Assembly: GCF_000004075.3 (NCBI RefSeq)
Contig: NC_026655.2
Location: 310,001-374,000, forward strand
Reading direction: 5' to 3'
Source of the DNA: Cucumis sativus
Lineage: Eukaryota > Streptophyta > Magnoliopsida > Cucurbitales > Cucurbitaceae
Length of the DNA: 64,000 nt
Positions 23,811 through 36,100 of the stretch are shown here, piece after piece. A program made the translations under genes and the position numbers. The notes below the pieces were generated by a model. It was not told the origin of the DNA. It made no database searches and saw only the letters and a program-made list of their open reading frames with translations. Positions within the stretch are counted from its first letter, which is position 1. Every line of letters starts with the position of its first letter.

Positions 23811-26800
23811 ATGGCCGACTTCTTTCCATTCCCAAACCTTCTATTCATCACTCTCCTTCTCCTCTCTATCCTCTTCCCCGCTCATACTTACCAGGTTCGC
23901 CTCGATGAACACCAGCCTCTCTCCAAAATTGATGTTTACAAGGCTACTCTTGCACTCCGAAGTACCGCTTCCATTAGAGCCTCACCGCTTGTTCTTGGCC
24001 TCCATGTAAGTTTCGCTGCTCAGCAGCATTCTCATGGCGTTTTTTGCTCTTCATTATGCAGTCTTTAACTCATGTATGATTTTGCTTAGTTACTTCGGTA
24101 CTTTTGAATTTTCTTCTTACTTGCATCGTTGACGAATATTTACTTCATTCGGTTCGTTTACTTGTATGAATTTGGAAAATATGATTCTAGATTCTTAACC
24201 AGCGCTCCTCTACTATTTGATTTTTCATCTGCATCGATACGGAATGATTACTGTGTACACAACTTACTGGATTGTGATTTTCGGAGATCTTGCAACATTC
24301 AGGATTAAAATGTTTGTTCATTTGTTGATTCTGTGTCTCATTTTGTATTTCCTGATCGATCGCTAACTCATGTACGATTTTGCTTAGTTAGTTCGATCAT
24401 TTTGAATTTTCTTCTTACTTACAGCGTTGACGAACATTCACTTCATTCAGTTCAGTTTACTTGTATGAATTTGGAAAATATGTCTCTAGATTCTTAACTA
24501 GTACTCCTCTACTATTTGATTGATTACTGTGTAGACGACTTTGCTGGATTTTGATATTCGGAGATCTTGCAACTTTCTGGATTAAAATGTTTGTTTATTT
24601 CTTGATTCTGTATCTCATTTAATGTTTCCAAATCAATCGCTAACTCATGTATGGTTTTGCTTAGTTCGATAATTTTGAATATTCGTCTTACTTACAGCGT
24701 TGACGAATATTTACTTCATTCAGTTCAGTTTACTTGTATGAATTTGGAAAATATGATTCTAGATTCTTAACTAGTACTCCTCTACTATTTGATTTTCCAT
24801 CTGCATCGATGCGGAGTGATCACTGTGTACACGACTTGCTGGATTGTGATTTTCGGAGATCTTGCAACTTTCTGGATTAAAATGTTTGCTTATTTGTTGA
24901 TTCTTTATGAGATTCTTCTTAGGTTTTACTTCCTGTGTTGATTTCATATTACCTTGAAACGAATCTATTTACGTGTATGAGTTTAGAAAATATCGTAGCA
25001 CTTCTCTTCGCACCTGATTTTCTATCTGCATCAATACGAAATGGTTACCGTGCGTCAGTAATCCGGATTATGCTTTTCCGAGATTTCTTTGTATGTTTTG
25101 TTTCAATTTTATATTTCTAGAGCCTGGACACCGGAAATATGAGTTGCTTAATTACTTGTTGATTCTTTATAAGTTGCTTCTTCTTGTGTTGGCTTATATG
25201 AAACTTTCCGAGTGTCATTTTGTATGTGTTATTGTTTATTGGAATAGTTGCAAATATAGCTATTAGATTCAGAATATTTGCATAAATGTAGCAACATTTT
25301 AAAAAAATTACATATATAGCAATATCTATCAAAATCTAGAAGTCTATCACAGATAGACTTTGCTATATTTACAATTTGTTTAAAATGATGGTTTATACTT
25401 GATTATAATCCTTAAAATTGCTACCTATTACCTTTGTTTATTTGTTGATTTTGTTCCAATTGCATTTTTTTAGGACGAGGATACCGAGTGGGTGACTGTA
25501 AAGTTTATACATCCTGAACCCTCGGCAGATGATTGGATAGCAGTGTTTTCTCCTGCGAAGTTCAAGTATGTGAAATCTCTTATTACATTATTTAGTATAT
25601 AAAACTCTTGTTATGTGCATCGTTTTAAGTCAAAGTGAAAGTTTATACTGTTCTTCTTTGGCCTGTTTAGTTTTGATCCAATGATAATGATCTCACTATG
25701 ATGGTGAAAGTTGTTACAAGTAGCAACAAAAACTGAAAGAACTCTGTTTATTTGTGGCAGCACATCAGCCTGTCCTAGTTCAAATAAAAAGGTTCAAACT
25801 CCATTAATCTGCTCAAGCCCAATAAAGGTGCTCCGGATTTAACTTGTAATATTGACCTTGGCGTGAATTTCAGATATATGATTTTTTAACGCTTGAATGA
25901 AACGATTACACAAATTTATTCTCTAACCATCTGTGTTCCAGTTCAATTATGCAAACTACACAAACTCAAATTATGTGAAGACAGGAAAAGCTTCTTTGGC
26001 GTTCCAATTGATCAATCAGCGAGCAGATTTTTCATTTGCTTTGTTTTCAGGAGGTCTCTCCAATGTTCGTTCTCTCACCTGCCTTCCCTTTTCCTTTCCT
26101 CACTCTAGTTATTCCAGTTTCCAACTCTGATAATGCAAAAAGAATTTTGTCTTTCATTAGTTTAACTTCATTTCTTGTCCGATGTAACTGTATTTATGTT
26201 ATGATATTGATTTTATCTTCTAGTCTTAACTATGAGGAGTGATTGAATATGCAGCCAAAACTTATTGCTGTTTCAAATCCCGTATCATTTAAGAATCCAA
26301 AAGCACCATTGTTTCCTCGCCTTGCACATGGCAAACTGTGGAATGAAGTAAGTCGTTCAATATCTTCCAATTTTTTTTCGTTTTATTGTGGGAAACTTCC
26401 GATAGGGGACACAAAAAAGTCAATAATGGCCTGCAGTTGGGCAACTTTATGTCAAAATCTGATTTCCTTTCTATCCACATCACCGTGCTCATATGGTGGG
26501 CAGTATGAAAATTTCATGTCATAATCTGATTTCCTTTCCATCCAGATCACCGTGCTCCTATAGTTATTGTTGAAACTGTTATGAAATCTTCAATCAATTA
26601 GATACTCATTGCTAACTGATGTTGAAAAAATGTCTTCAAAACTGACACTTTTACATCATGCCAACATACGTGAGAAAGTTTCATATTCTACAGTTAGCAA
26701 GATTTAAATAGCTTAGCTGCAGAACAATCGTCTTTTGATTTTTGCAGATGACAATAACCTGGACAAGCGGGTATGATATAAGTGATGCTACTCCATTTGT

Positions 26801-29800
26801 CGAATGGGGTCTAGAAGGGGAGGTACAAACAAGATCACCAGCTGGCACACTGACATTTAGCAGGAACAGCATGTGTGGTATGATTAGTTCATGCAACTCA
26901 TCAACTACATCTAAGCTAACAACTTAATATTATCTTTCAACAATATATATATATATATCAAGCTGTCTGTTGAAACTTTTCAAACATTTTTTAAAACCTT
27001 AATTAAAATACTGTTTCAAAAAGGTTTAACTACTAACCTTTTCGTGTGTTTGTGTGTCGGTTTGCATTTACCTTTCACTTGCCATTTGGGTCTAGTTGAT
27101 CTTTATTCTTTAATACCAAATAATTGCAACTAACCACAAATTTATTGGAGAAATAATTTTGTAATTTACTTAAAAACAGAGGATATGCCTTATTAGTCAA
27201 CTCATAAATTTTTTATTTCATCATCTTGATGTCCTTGAGCAAGCCATTAACCTGGAAATGAGTTTTCAATTCCATTCCATCCAAGTGGTTTCTTAGAACA
27301 CCACCAATGTCTTTCTTTCATAGTTTCATCAGGACATGAATGTTAACAATTCATTTAGAAAGGTAGTTCAGACTTCTTTCAGAATGTATCGATGACTTTC
27401 TTCGATTCTAATTAGATAATTACTCTGCAAACCGTATTATTTTTACTCTTTTATTCTGACTGAGCACTAGTTTCTAATTTTTGACTTGTTGCATGATGAC
27501 ATTTTCTTCAATCAAAGATGCACCTGCACGAACTGTTGGTTGGCGTGATCCTGGTTTCTTTCACACGAGTTTCCTGCAGAACTTATGGCCAAACACTGTG
27601 TATGTATCAAATATCAATGGTTGAAGCTATTGATCTGAACCACTATTTAAATCTTGTTTTTATGTGAATTAAGGATTGCTGCGTTGGTTTCAACAGGTAT
27701 ACGTACAGAATGGGTCACCGCTTGCTTAGTGGATCATATATTTGGAGCAAGAGCTATTCATTCAAGTCATCACCGTTTCCTGGGGAAGAATCATTACAGC
27801 GTGTCATTATATTTGGTGATATGGGGAAGGTACCTTCCATAAAGTTTTTTAATTACATTGATTATAATCAAAATGAGTCTGAGATCTATAATTCATAAGG
27901 AAATATTGAAACTAAAGAAAAAAGGAAACTTCTCAACTTCAGTTAATTAACTACCTCTTCGGGTCTATGTATGTTTCTTGAATTGACTTCATAAATCTCT
28001 ATCTTCTTGAGAGGATTTTCTACAACTACCATCACATTTGAGCTCCTTGAGGTCGACGATTGTCATACAAATGATTTTTGAAAAGGAACAATCCAAGCCC
28101 TTTCATCACTGCCAATTTAGTGACAGTAACAAATGATATAACAGAATTATCTTCCAAACTTGATAAGAAATTAGAATTCGAATACAGCCCTTTCCATATC
28201 CAATATTTTATGAGTTGCACATTTTCAGTTTGTGACAAATGGTAATCTCATGAAGATAAGATTTTTCGAACACTAACCATGACTTTTCAGGGACAACGTG
28301 ATGGCTCGAATGAATTTAGCAACTATCAGCCTGGAGCATTGAACACCACCGATCAGCTCATCAAAGACTTAAACAATATCGACATTGTTTTCCACATCGG
28401 AGACATGTCTTATGCAAATGGGTATCTCTCAGAGTGGGACCAATTTACTGCACAGGTGGAGCCCATTGCATCCAGGGTTCCCTACATGGTTGCAAGGTTT
28501 TCAATTAATATCAATAAATTGTTCCCAAGCGAATGATTTTTCGACCATTTAACTGTGTATCAATCTTAAGCCTCTCCTATTTCTCTTACTGCAGTGGTAA
28601 CCATGAGCGTGACTGGCCAAACACCGGATCCTTCTATTCAAACATGGATTCGGGTGGGGAGTGTGGAGTTCCGGCGGAGACCATGTTCTACTTTCCTGCT
28701 GAAAACAGAGCAAAGTTCTGGTAATATTCAATCAAGAATTCTTTCCATGAAAATCTATATTGCAATGCTGAGTTTTATACATACGTTGCTTCACAAATTA
28801 ACTACGCAGTTGTTTTTATTGGAGGCTCTCTTTCTCAATCATTTTAGATTTTACTAAGGCGCCATTTAAGTAACAATTTGGTTAACTCAACTCTTTTTAT
28901 CCAAGAAAAATGGAAATCAAATGAGGTCTAAAATATCATTTGTTGCCGTCTTTCATAAAACCAAGACCATTTAATTATTCAATCAAAATTCTTAATTTTG
29001 TTAAGTTGTCTGTTCCAAAAGACAAAAAGGATCGAACGATAATGCTACCCGCAAATTTTCTTGGTACAAACGAAGACTAAAATCAAAATAATAAATGAAA
29101 TCTCTGTTGGAATAGACAATTCATAAAACTATCATGCATTAACTGTTGACGTGGTGTGGTATCATCAGGTATTCAACGGATTATGGATTGTTCCGGTTTT
29201 GTATAGCTGATACAGAACATGACTGGCGAGAGGGGTCAGAACAGTACAGATTCATAGAGCAATGCCTTGCATCAGCAGATAGACAAAAACAACCTTGGTT
29301 GATATTTGCTGCTCATCGTGTGCTCGGCTACTCTTCCAACGACTGGTATGCATCGCAGGGCTCATTTGAGGAACCTATGGGTAGGGAAAGCCTGCAGAAA
29401 CTCTGGCAGAAGTATCGGGTCGATATTGCCTTCTATGGCCATGTCCATAACTACGAAAGAACATGTCCAGTTTATCAGGTATACCGCTTTTCCTAATCTA
29501 TTTTTATAAGTGCTTTTTAATCCGGTACAAACATTTAAAACACATCAAATATCAAATATAGTTTAGGGTAGGTTTAGAATATGTTTTTAAAGTATTTAAT
29601 TTTAAAAAAATAAGTCATTTAAAAAGAAAAAAAATTAGAATATTTGGGAACCCACTTAAAATAGCTAAAATGGTTTTTATAATATGTTTTAAAAAAGAAA
29701 ATTTATCAAATAAGTTTAATTAAAAATAAGTTTTTCTTAAATAAATTTTTTTATGTCAATCCAAACGGACATTAGTATACAGACTAGTTTTTAATATCCA

Positions 29801-30940
29801 ATCATATGAATAGTTTTGTTTTTAGAATTTGAAAATACTAGACATTTGAAATACGAGAACAAAAATTTGAATACTGATTTTATTGCGGTGTACTTTAAAC
29901 TATTTTTTCTAATCAAACAAGTTGAATAAAAATGAGTTTTTTGAAAAATACCTTTGTTTAAACCAATCCAACGGGATGGTGGAGAGTATATATAGGCCAG
30001 TTTTTAAAATCTTATCATATGAATGATGTCTTCTTCTTTAGAATTTTGAAATACATGAACAAAAATTTGAGTACCGATTTTAAAAGTATAATTTCTGAAA
30101 GGATTCTTAAATTAGTTTAGAAAATAAAGAAAAAAAGTTTCCTTTTCCTTTGCAAAACAAAGTAAAAGGTTAGTAAAACGAATGGACATTTCAAGAATAA
30201 TATTTAAAAAAAGAAAAAACTGACAAAGCAGTAACCATAAAAAATAAACAAAAGAAAAGGTTCGGTTAAAGGTATCCTAAAACTTGTGTGTTTGTGTGTG
30301 TATATTATAAGTTTTTAAAAATATTTAGTATAAATTACGTCTTCATAGTTTTTCACTTTTTTTTTTTCATAAAACAAGATGAAAGAACTAAAAACAATCG
30401 ATAGAATTTTATGAAAATTACTTTTCTAATTCATAGATTTTCTTACGATTTATTAATTGAATATATATATTAAAAAAATATATATTGAAACCCCTTTCGA
30501 AAAAATAAACCTTATTTTCAAAGATGTGTTTAGATTTAGACAATTTATAGAATTTTATCTCTATTTTAGCTGCATCAAATTTCATTTCGTCTATATTCAT
30601 TAACATTAAGTTTTTACGGTGGTGGTGGTGATAGCATCAATGCGTGAATGAGGAAAAAAACCACTATTCAGGCACAATGAACGGCACAATCCACGTAGTG
30701 GTCGGTGGAGCAGGAAGCCATTTATCCCCATTCACCCAAGAGATCCCAAAATGGAGCATTTATAGAGATTTCGATTATGGTTTCGTAAAGATGACAGCAT
30801 TCAACCGCTCCTCTTTGCTCTTCGAGTACAAGAGAAGCAGCGACGGAAAGGTTTATGATTCGTTTACCATTTCAAGAGACTACCGAGACGTTTTGGCCTG
30901 TGTTCCCGACAGTTGTCAACCCACAACTTTGGCTTCTTGA
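23811..30940 (+). CDS. Purple acid phosphatase, PAP1/PAP27 type
   Basis: Twelve exons, all with consistent phase, encode 620 residues: 23811-24005, 25474-25565, 25761-25827, 25942-26064, 26255-26347, 26748-26877, 27518-27599, 27697-27829, 28291-28496, 28595-28720, 29169-29478, 30635-30940. A hydrophobic signal peptide (about residues 7-26) points to the secretory route. A fibronectin-like N-terminal domain (residues 65-290) precedes the metallophosphatase domain. All seven dinuclear metal ligands are present: D302 (GDMG), D343 and Y346 (GDMSY), N376 (GNHE), H465 (AAHRVLGY), H507 and H509 (GHVH). The HYYMEGE-type substrate histidines of kidney-bean PAP have no counterpart; this whole subgroup carries the alternative sequence and databases often call it probably inactive. 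Length fits PAP1 and PAP27 (about 611-613). Intron 1 (1.47 kb) holds a minisatellite; intron 11 (1.16 kb) holds diverged duplications. The substrate is unknown. Confidence 0.93.
24066..24910 (+). repeat. Three-copy minisatellite in PAP intron 1
   Basis: Three long units begin with TAACTCATGTA at 24066, 24364 and 24641, so the steps are 298 and 277 bases. Shared blocks include TTACTTGTATGAATTTGG, ATTCTAGATTCTTAAC, CTCCTCTACTATTTGATT and TTCGGAGATCTTGCAAC. More diverged pieces of the same unit continue to about 25200 (for example GTGTATGAGTTTAGAAAATAT at 24974 onward). Confidence 0.85.
25241..25427. mobile_element. Palindrome-rich MITE-like repeat in PAP intron 1
   Basis: It begins GGAATAGTTGCAAATATAGC and runs through ATTAGATTCAGAATA and GTAGCAACATTTTAAAAAAA, matching base for base at most positions the reverse complement of the right end of the copy at 36074-36363. 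The core is CTATCACAGATAG. The right end (TTGCTACCTATT) resembles the inverted left end. No coding capacity. Confidence 0.65.
26450..26565 (+). repeat. 67-bp tandem duplication in PAP intron 5
   Basis: TGTCAAAATCTGATTTCC at 26450 is repeated as TGTCATAATCTGATTTCC at 26517. Each copy continues with TTTC-ATCCA-ATCACCGTGCTC. It lies inside the intron between exons 5 and 6. Confidence 0.8.
29756..30100 (+). repeat. Diverged duplication in PAP intron 11
   Basis: Two related segments, about 210 bases apart, share CAATCCAA-CGG, a TCATATGAAT block (29802 and 30015) and a GAACAAAAATTTGA-TAC-GATTTTA block. The surrounding intron also has a TTTAATTTTAAAAAAATAA-TCATTTAA stretch (29588-29618) that recurs at about 32146-32170, downstream of the gene. 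Confidence 0.5.
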
Positions 30941-32382
30941 ACATTTACACTCTATTTCTCCTCCTCTTTGCATATATCAGTTTTGTGTCACTTCAAGTTA
31001 TTGAGAACATAATTATGCTTCTCATTCGTTTAGGTTGCATAGAAGTAGTTAGTTACTCCATCATTTTTATTCATAATTTTGTTGTCTAGCTTAAGTTCCT
31101 AATCTATTTTTCTTTACAAAAGAGCTCAGTTTTCAAACAATAATTGTATATACACGTATACATATAAGTGTATCAAAACAGACATTAAGGGTGATTTAGA
31201 ATGTTCAATTAAATTGTCATGTTCAAAACTGTTTGTGTTTTCATTAACAAACTAATTTTAGAAACCGATTTTGTTTTCAGAAATTAATTTAAAATCAAGA
31301 TTGGTAATGGATTCACTTTTTGTTTTTTAAACGAGGAATTTGTTCTTAGAATTGTGAAAGAAAATTGAAAAAGAAAAAGAGAAGCTTTCAAAATATACAT
31401 AAAACAAAAACAACAATAAAAATATTTTAAACAAAAGTGATTTTCGTTTTTTCAAAATCCCAAATATGCATTGGAAAATGAAATGTATACGTTTTTTTGG
31501 CGCACTTAGAAATGTATACTATTTTATTATTAGCTTAAATTATAAATTAAATTCTCATGATTTGAAAAGAGACTCGCTATAGTTTCATAAAACACTCAGT
31601 GACAAGAACTATGAATGAAACATAAGAACTATTAAAAAGACTATTTTTTTAAAAAAAAATGGACCAAATTTGTAATTAAACTCAATTACTATTATCTATT
31701 TAATTATCTACTTGCAAATTTGTTTAGAACTTATTGTTAAATTTTGAAAACTAAAATGGAAAGTAGCCTTCTTATAGGAGCTGCTCTATTTCATAATTTC
31801 ATTTGCCTTAGTTTTTTTATTTATTGTACTCAACTCAGTTTGTCGGTTATAAATGATTAAGATCATATTTTGGCCTTTTGTTTTCTGCCTTTCAAAAATA
31901 TCTGTAATCTACGTTTAACGTTTCAAAATTATAATTAAATTCTAAGAAACAAAAGCAATATTTACGTCTTTGGGATGTGGCTAAGGTTTAAAAATAACAA
32001 AGAAAATAAGAAGAAGAAAAAAATGATGACAAGGTAGGTACTAAAAACTGACTTTCAAAACTGAGAATCAGATAAAGTAAAACTGTTTCATTTCAAGGCT
32101 CCAAATTTAATAAACTTGGATTCATTTGTTTAACTTTTCAAGGATTTAATTTTAAAAAATAAATCATTTAAGAATTTTTTTTAAAAAAATTAATCTGTTT
32201 AACAATCATTCTGTTTTTGGGATGCTTTAAATGTGAATTTTGAATGGTTTTTACCAAAAGAGTTTAAATTTTTTTTAAAAAAATGGCTATTGATTAACAT
32301 TCTTTACTCTAAATCATTCCAAAACATGCTCGAACAAGATGAGGATATGAGGAAAGACGAAAAGATACTTTTGTTAGCGTAC
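30941..32382. other. Intergenic region downstream of the phosphatase gene
   Basis: This holds the 3' flank of the phosphatase gene and AT-rich sequence. A piece at about 32100-32290 resembles part of PAP intron 11. I see no coding sequence before the decayed fragment that starts at 32383. Confidence 0.55.
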
Positions 32383-33064
32383 CTATAGCATCTCTCCATA
32401 ACCAATTGCCGTTACTTCCATCGATTGTTCCAAAGACATAACCTTCAGCTTGTTGATCCTGCTTAGCTGGATATACTTCAATCAAAATGTTTAATTTCCA
32501 CGTGAAATTTTCCCTTTCGGGAGCAAATAGAACTCCAAAAATAAGAGGGGATCCATTAACACACAATTCTCAAGCTTACCAGTAAATTGTAAAACCAACT
32601 CAATAATCCTCGATGAAAAGGTCAGCACCTGAAGCTTGTTTGTCCGTTTAAGATTGATTAATACTTTTGAATAATTTGTCACAACATACAATACATTAAA
32701 TCCAATAAATTAGCTACAAATGTTCACCGTTAAGGATTACCTCTAAAAGGAGTGAAGATGTTTGCAGCAAGAGATTCACCAACGTTCAACTTGAACCCAC
32801 GTTGAATAACACCATGAAATCTGACAGATTCGAACTTTTGAGTAACGAATTAAGATTAACAATACCACCCACAGTAGTATTACTCAAATTTGGTTGAACA
32901 GAAAGCTGCCCTAGTTTGATGTAGGATCTCCTTGGCTTTATAATGGACAACAACATACAGCATATTGGAACCCTTGTTGTATGGGAGTCGACAAATGATC
33001 GTAAAAGTATTACGTGCCATGCCAATCTATTACCAGAGAGCACAGGAAGGATCCCCCACAACAA
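32383..33064 (-). pseudogene. Decayed coding remnant, family not recognised
   Basis: Read on the minus strand, two exon-like blocks show protein-like sequence. The upstream block ends near 32741 at a GT donor and includes RGFKLNVGESLAANIFTPF. The downstream block starts after a CAG acceptor at 32628 and ends at a GT donor after 32383. Its first part reads in one frame (FSSRIIELVLQFTGKLEN) and its second in another (VNGSPLIFGVLFAPERENF, then WKLNILIEVYPAKQDQQAEG and YVFGTIDGSNGNWLW), so a frameshift separates them. No start codon or intact frame joins the parts. I cannot name the family. It lies just downstream of snurportin-1 on the same strand but is not part of that protein, which closes with its own stop at 33148. 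It could also be an active gene that I have failed to splice. Confidence 0.4.
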
Positions 33065-33147
33065 ATAATATATACAGAAAGTTCAAAAGTAAAATTAGTT
33101 TTGTCCCTCAGGAAAATTTCTAGCTCCTTCCCTAGAGCTATCAACAA

Positions 33148-36100
33148 CTATCCAACCATTTCAGAATCATGACCTCCTCCATCATTCGACGAATTGATGG
33201 ATGCTAATAGATCGTCTATTTTTAAAGGTGAGCGACGAGCTGCATATTGAAACATAACCTGCATATATAGTTTCCATAAATGGCTAGAAAGAAAACTAAA
33301 AGTACAGGTACTTTACCTAAAATTATGACCTGTTGGATATATCCATAAAATTTAAAATAAATAAATATGACAGTAATAATTATCAATTCTAAAACTAATT
33401 TTCAATTAATTTCTTATGAATATGATTTGACCGTACAAGTATGATATTAGCTCAATTTCTAACCTTGGAGTAACTATCTGCAAAGGCTCGAGCTCGATTG
33501 ACCTTGCCACTGTATTGTAAATCTGCCCCTTGAATCCTCCCGTCCACAATTGTTAACCCTCCATCACCAATGGTGAATCGCAATAAATTGCCTGAAGACA
33601 AACCTAACTGAAATTCAAGAAATACAGTTATTTACTTGGTGATAAAGAAGGAACCTCAAATGTTGGTAATAAATAAAAACAGAAAATTTGCATATGTGAA
33701 ACTCGTAATATTGACCCAAAAGAAGCTATTGGAGTCGAACACAAATTTCCTCCTAGAACCCTCCTATACTTGCGAAACCTTGCTGATATTTCCCAACAGA
33801 TGCCCATGACAAGGCATACCAAATGAACAAGTAAACATTAAAAGTTTTGTCAAAAGGGAGGAAGCAAAGAACTTCTACATAGCATGGCACTACAAACATC
33901 CGTAAGAACCTGAACAAAAGTAGCAAAGAGAGTAGAGTGACCAAGGTATGCGACACAAATCCTTCAATGATTGTTTGGACATAAAGGGCAAAGAACCAAA
34001 GTGGAAAACTTCACAAAATCTGTTGTAGAAGGAAAGTCAAATAGGCGAAAAGAAACTAAGTAATTGGAAATGATCTATATGGAAAAAGAGGTTTCTTTTT
34101 TTTTTTTCTTTTTGGGGGGGGGGGGGGGGAGTGGCGCATTAAGACCCAAATACGAGATGTAAAAGAGAGAGAGAGCACACAGACCACCACTTACACCCTA
34201 CCTACCAAACTTATCCACATTCAGTTCTGGTAACATGAAAGAACTGAAGGACCCGACACAAATTAAGAAGAGAATCTTCCTTCTCTGGAGAAAAGAAAGG
34301 TGCCATCAGCTAATGAATTTTGATAGAAGAAATTATCTCCCTTACTAGGGACAGTCATCCACCATAATTAAAACGAAAGGGAACAAACATCATTTTGACA
34401 GGAAATGTATTATGATAGGACTAGGAATATTTTGAGGGTATTAGAAATATATTGGTAATTTTTAGAGAAGTTGTTCTGATCAGAGGAAGTGAGGATGGAG
34501 GAAAGTAGTTAGTTACTAGTTGGATTAGGCCCAAGTTACTAAACCAAAGAAAATGGGAGATTCGAGGTCCCTTAAATACTTGGGTTATCTTATCATTCTT
34601 CTATCTTTTATATTTCAATATATTTGGATTTTATCACACTCGCATGGTGACTCTAAGAAAAAGATTCCCCTCATTCCTACACAAATTATTAGCTATGCTA
34701 TAGAAATCAGCACCTAAGAAATTCACCAACCAAATTCCCCGCTCTCAATGCATCTTGTTAGCAAGATCTTCCCCCCAGAAAATCTGAGCCTACGCGATTA
34801 AAAACCTTTTCAAAAAATGATTTCCACAAAGAATTTCTTCCTGGCAGCAATACAACCCTCATCAAGAATTTACCCGCCCATAATTTTATTTTCTTAAAAA
34901 AAATGTTTATGATAAACCAATATCATCCCCTTAAAACGTTGTAGGAATGCTTTTACAGAGAGTGATGCTCGTGGATCTAAAATCCATGACGTTTGATTCA
35001 CTCGGTTCCTTCAAAGAAATAAATGTAAGTCTTCTATAGTTGTGTCCATAAATGCTCCTGAGTAAATGAAACCTATGAGATAAGTTCAACCCAAAAGCCA
35101 ACAAAAAACCATGGGGTAGGAGACTTCAACTCTCTTACCATGCCAAAGAGAGTATAGTCAACTCAATTGGCATATGAGCGTATTAGTGATCATAAGGTTT
35201 GTGGTTTTTTTTAAAAGGAAACAAGTCTCAATATTATTGAAATGAAAATAGACAGACAAAGCTCAAAGTACATGAGGGACATACAAAGAGGGGGAAGGGG
35301 GAGGATCATAAGGTTTGTGGTTCAAATTCCCCTGCACTTATTGTACTAAAAAAACTCTATTACCAAACAACACACTCTTGATCTCCTCCAAAGTGAAATG
35401 TATCTCCTATTATCATCTACTTGTTACCATCAGGCTGTAAATCTCCAGTATCGATGAAGTGTTCAGGATTTTGATGTAGCATGTAACTTGGGAAAAAAAG
35501 TTCCTAAACTCTTTCTATTCTCTATCCCTCCATCATCAGCAAAGTAAGATGGTTGTAAAAAAGTAACAATAATGTAAAACAGACTAGTTATTGCAATTCT
35601 CAACCAGCAAAATTTAGCAACGCATGGCGAGGCGGGGCAAGGAGAAAAGAAACTCCTTACATTAAAGGTGTTGTAACTGTAAGTTTGTACTCACATATGC
35701 TCATTCTTAAACAAGCCAAATCTCAACCTTAGCACACTAAAATCTAATGGACTAGCAATAAAAGGAAGTCACAGAAACCAAGGATTGAGAACATGCCAAG
35801 TCCACCCTCTTTACAATTAAATTTTATCCTTTCTGCTGCAACTTTCACCAGGTGAAGTAAAAAAGGGTGCAATTGTTGCCAGGGGGTGTGAGAAGGCTGC
35901 AATGCTTGCTAGATGGGGTATAAGGGTACAGTCATTGCTAATACTATTTGAGAGTGTGATTGAATCCCGATTCCTTATAATAATAGCCTCTTAGTGGCTC
36001 AGTGTCATGACTGTAAATTAAAGGTTGTCTTAATTAGCTTAGAACTTAGTGAAGAGAAAAGGACTAGTCAGTAAATAGTTTTTGAGAAATTGCAATTGAT

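Noticed and set aside
28032-28238. Minus-strand 68-codon frame in PAP intron 8
   Set aside because: It lies in an intron of a well-supported gene. The sequence suggests no family and there are no splice partners.
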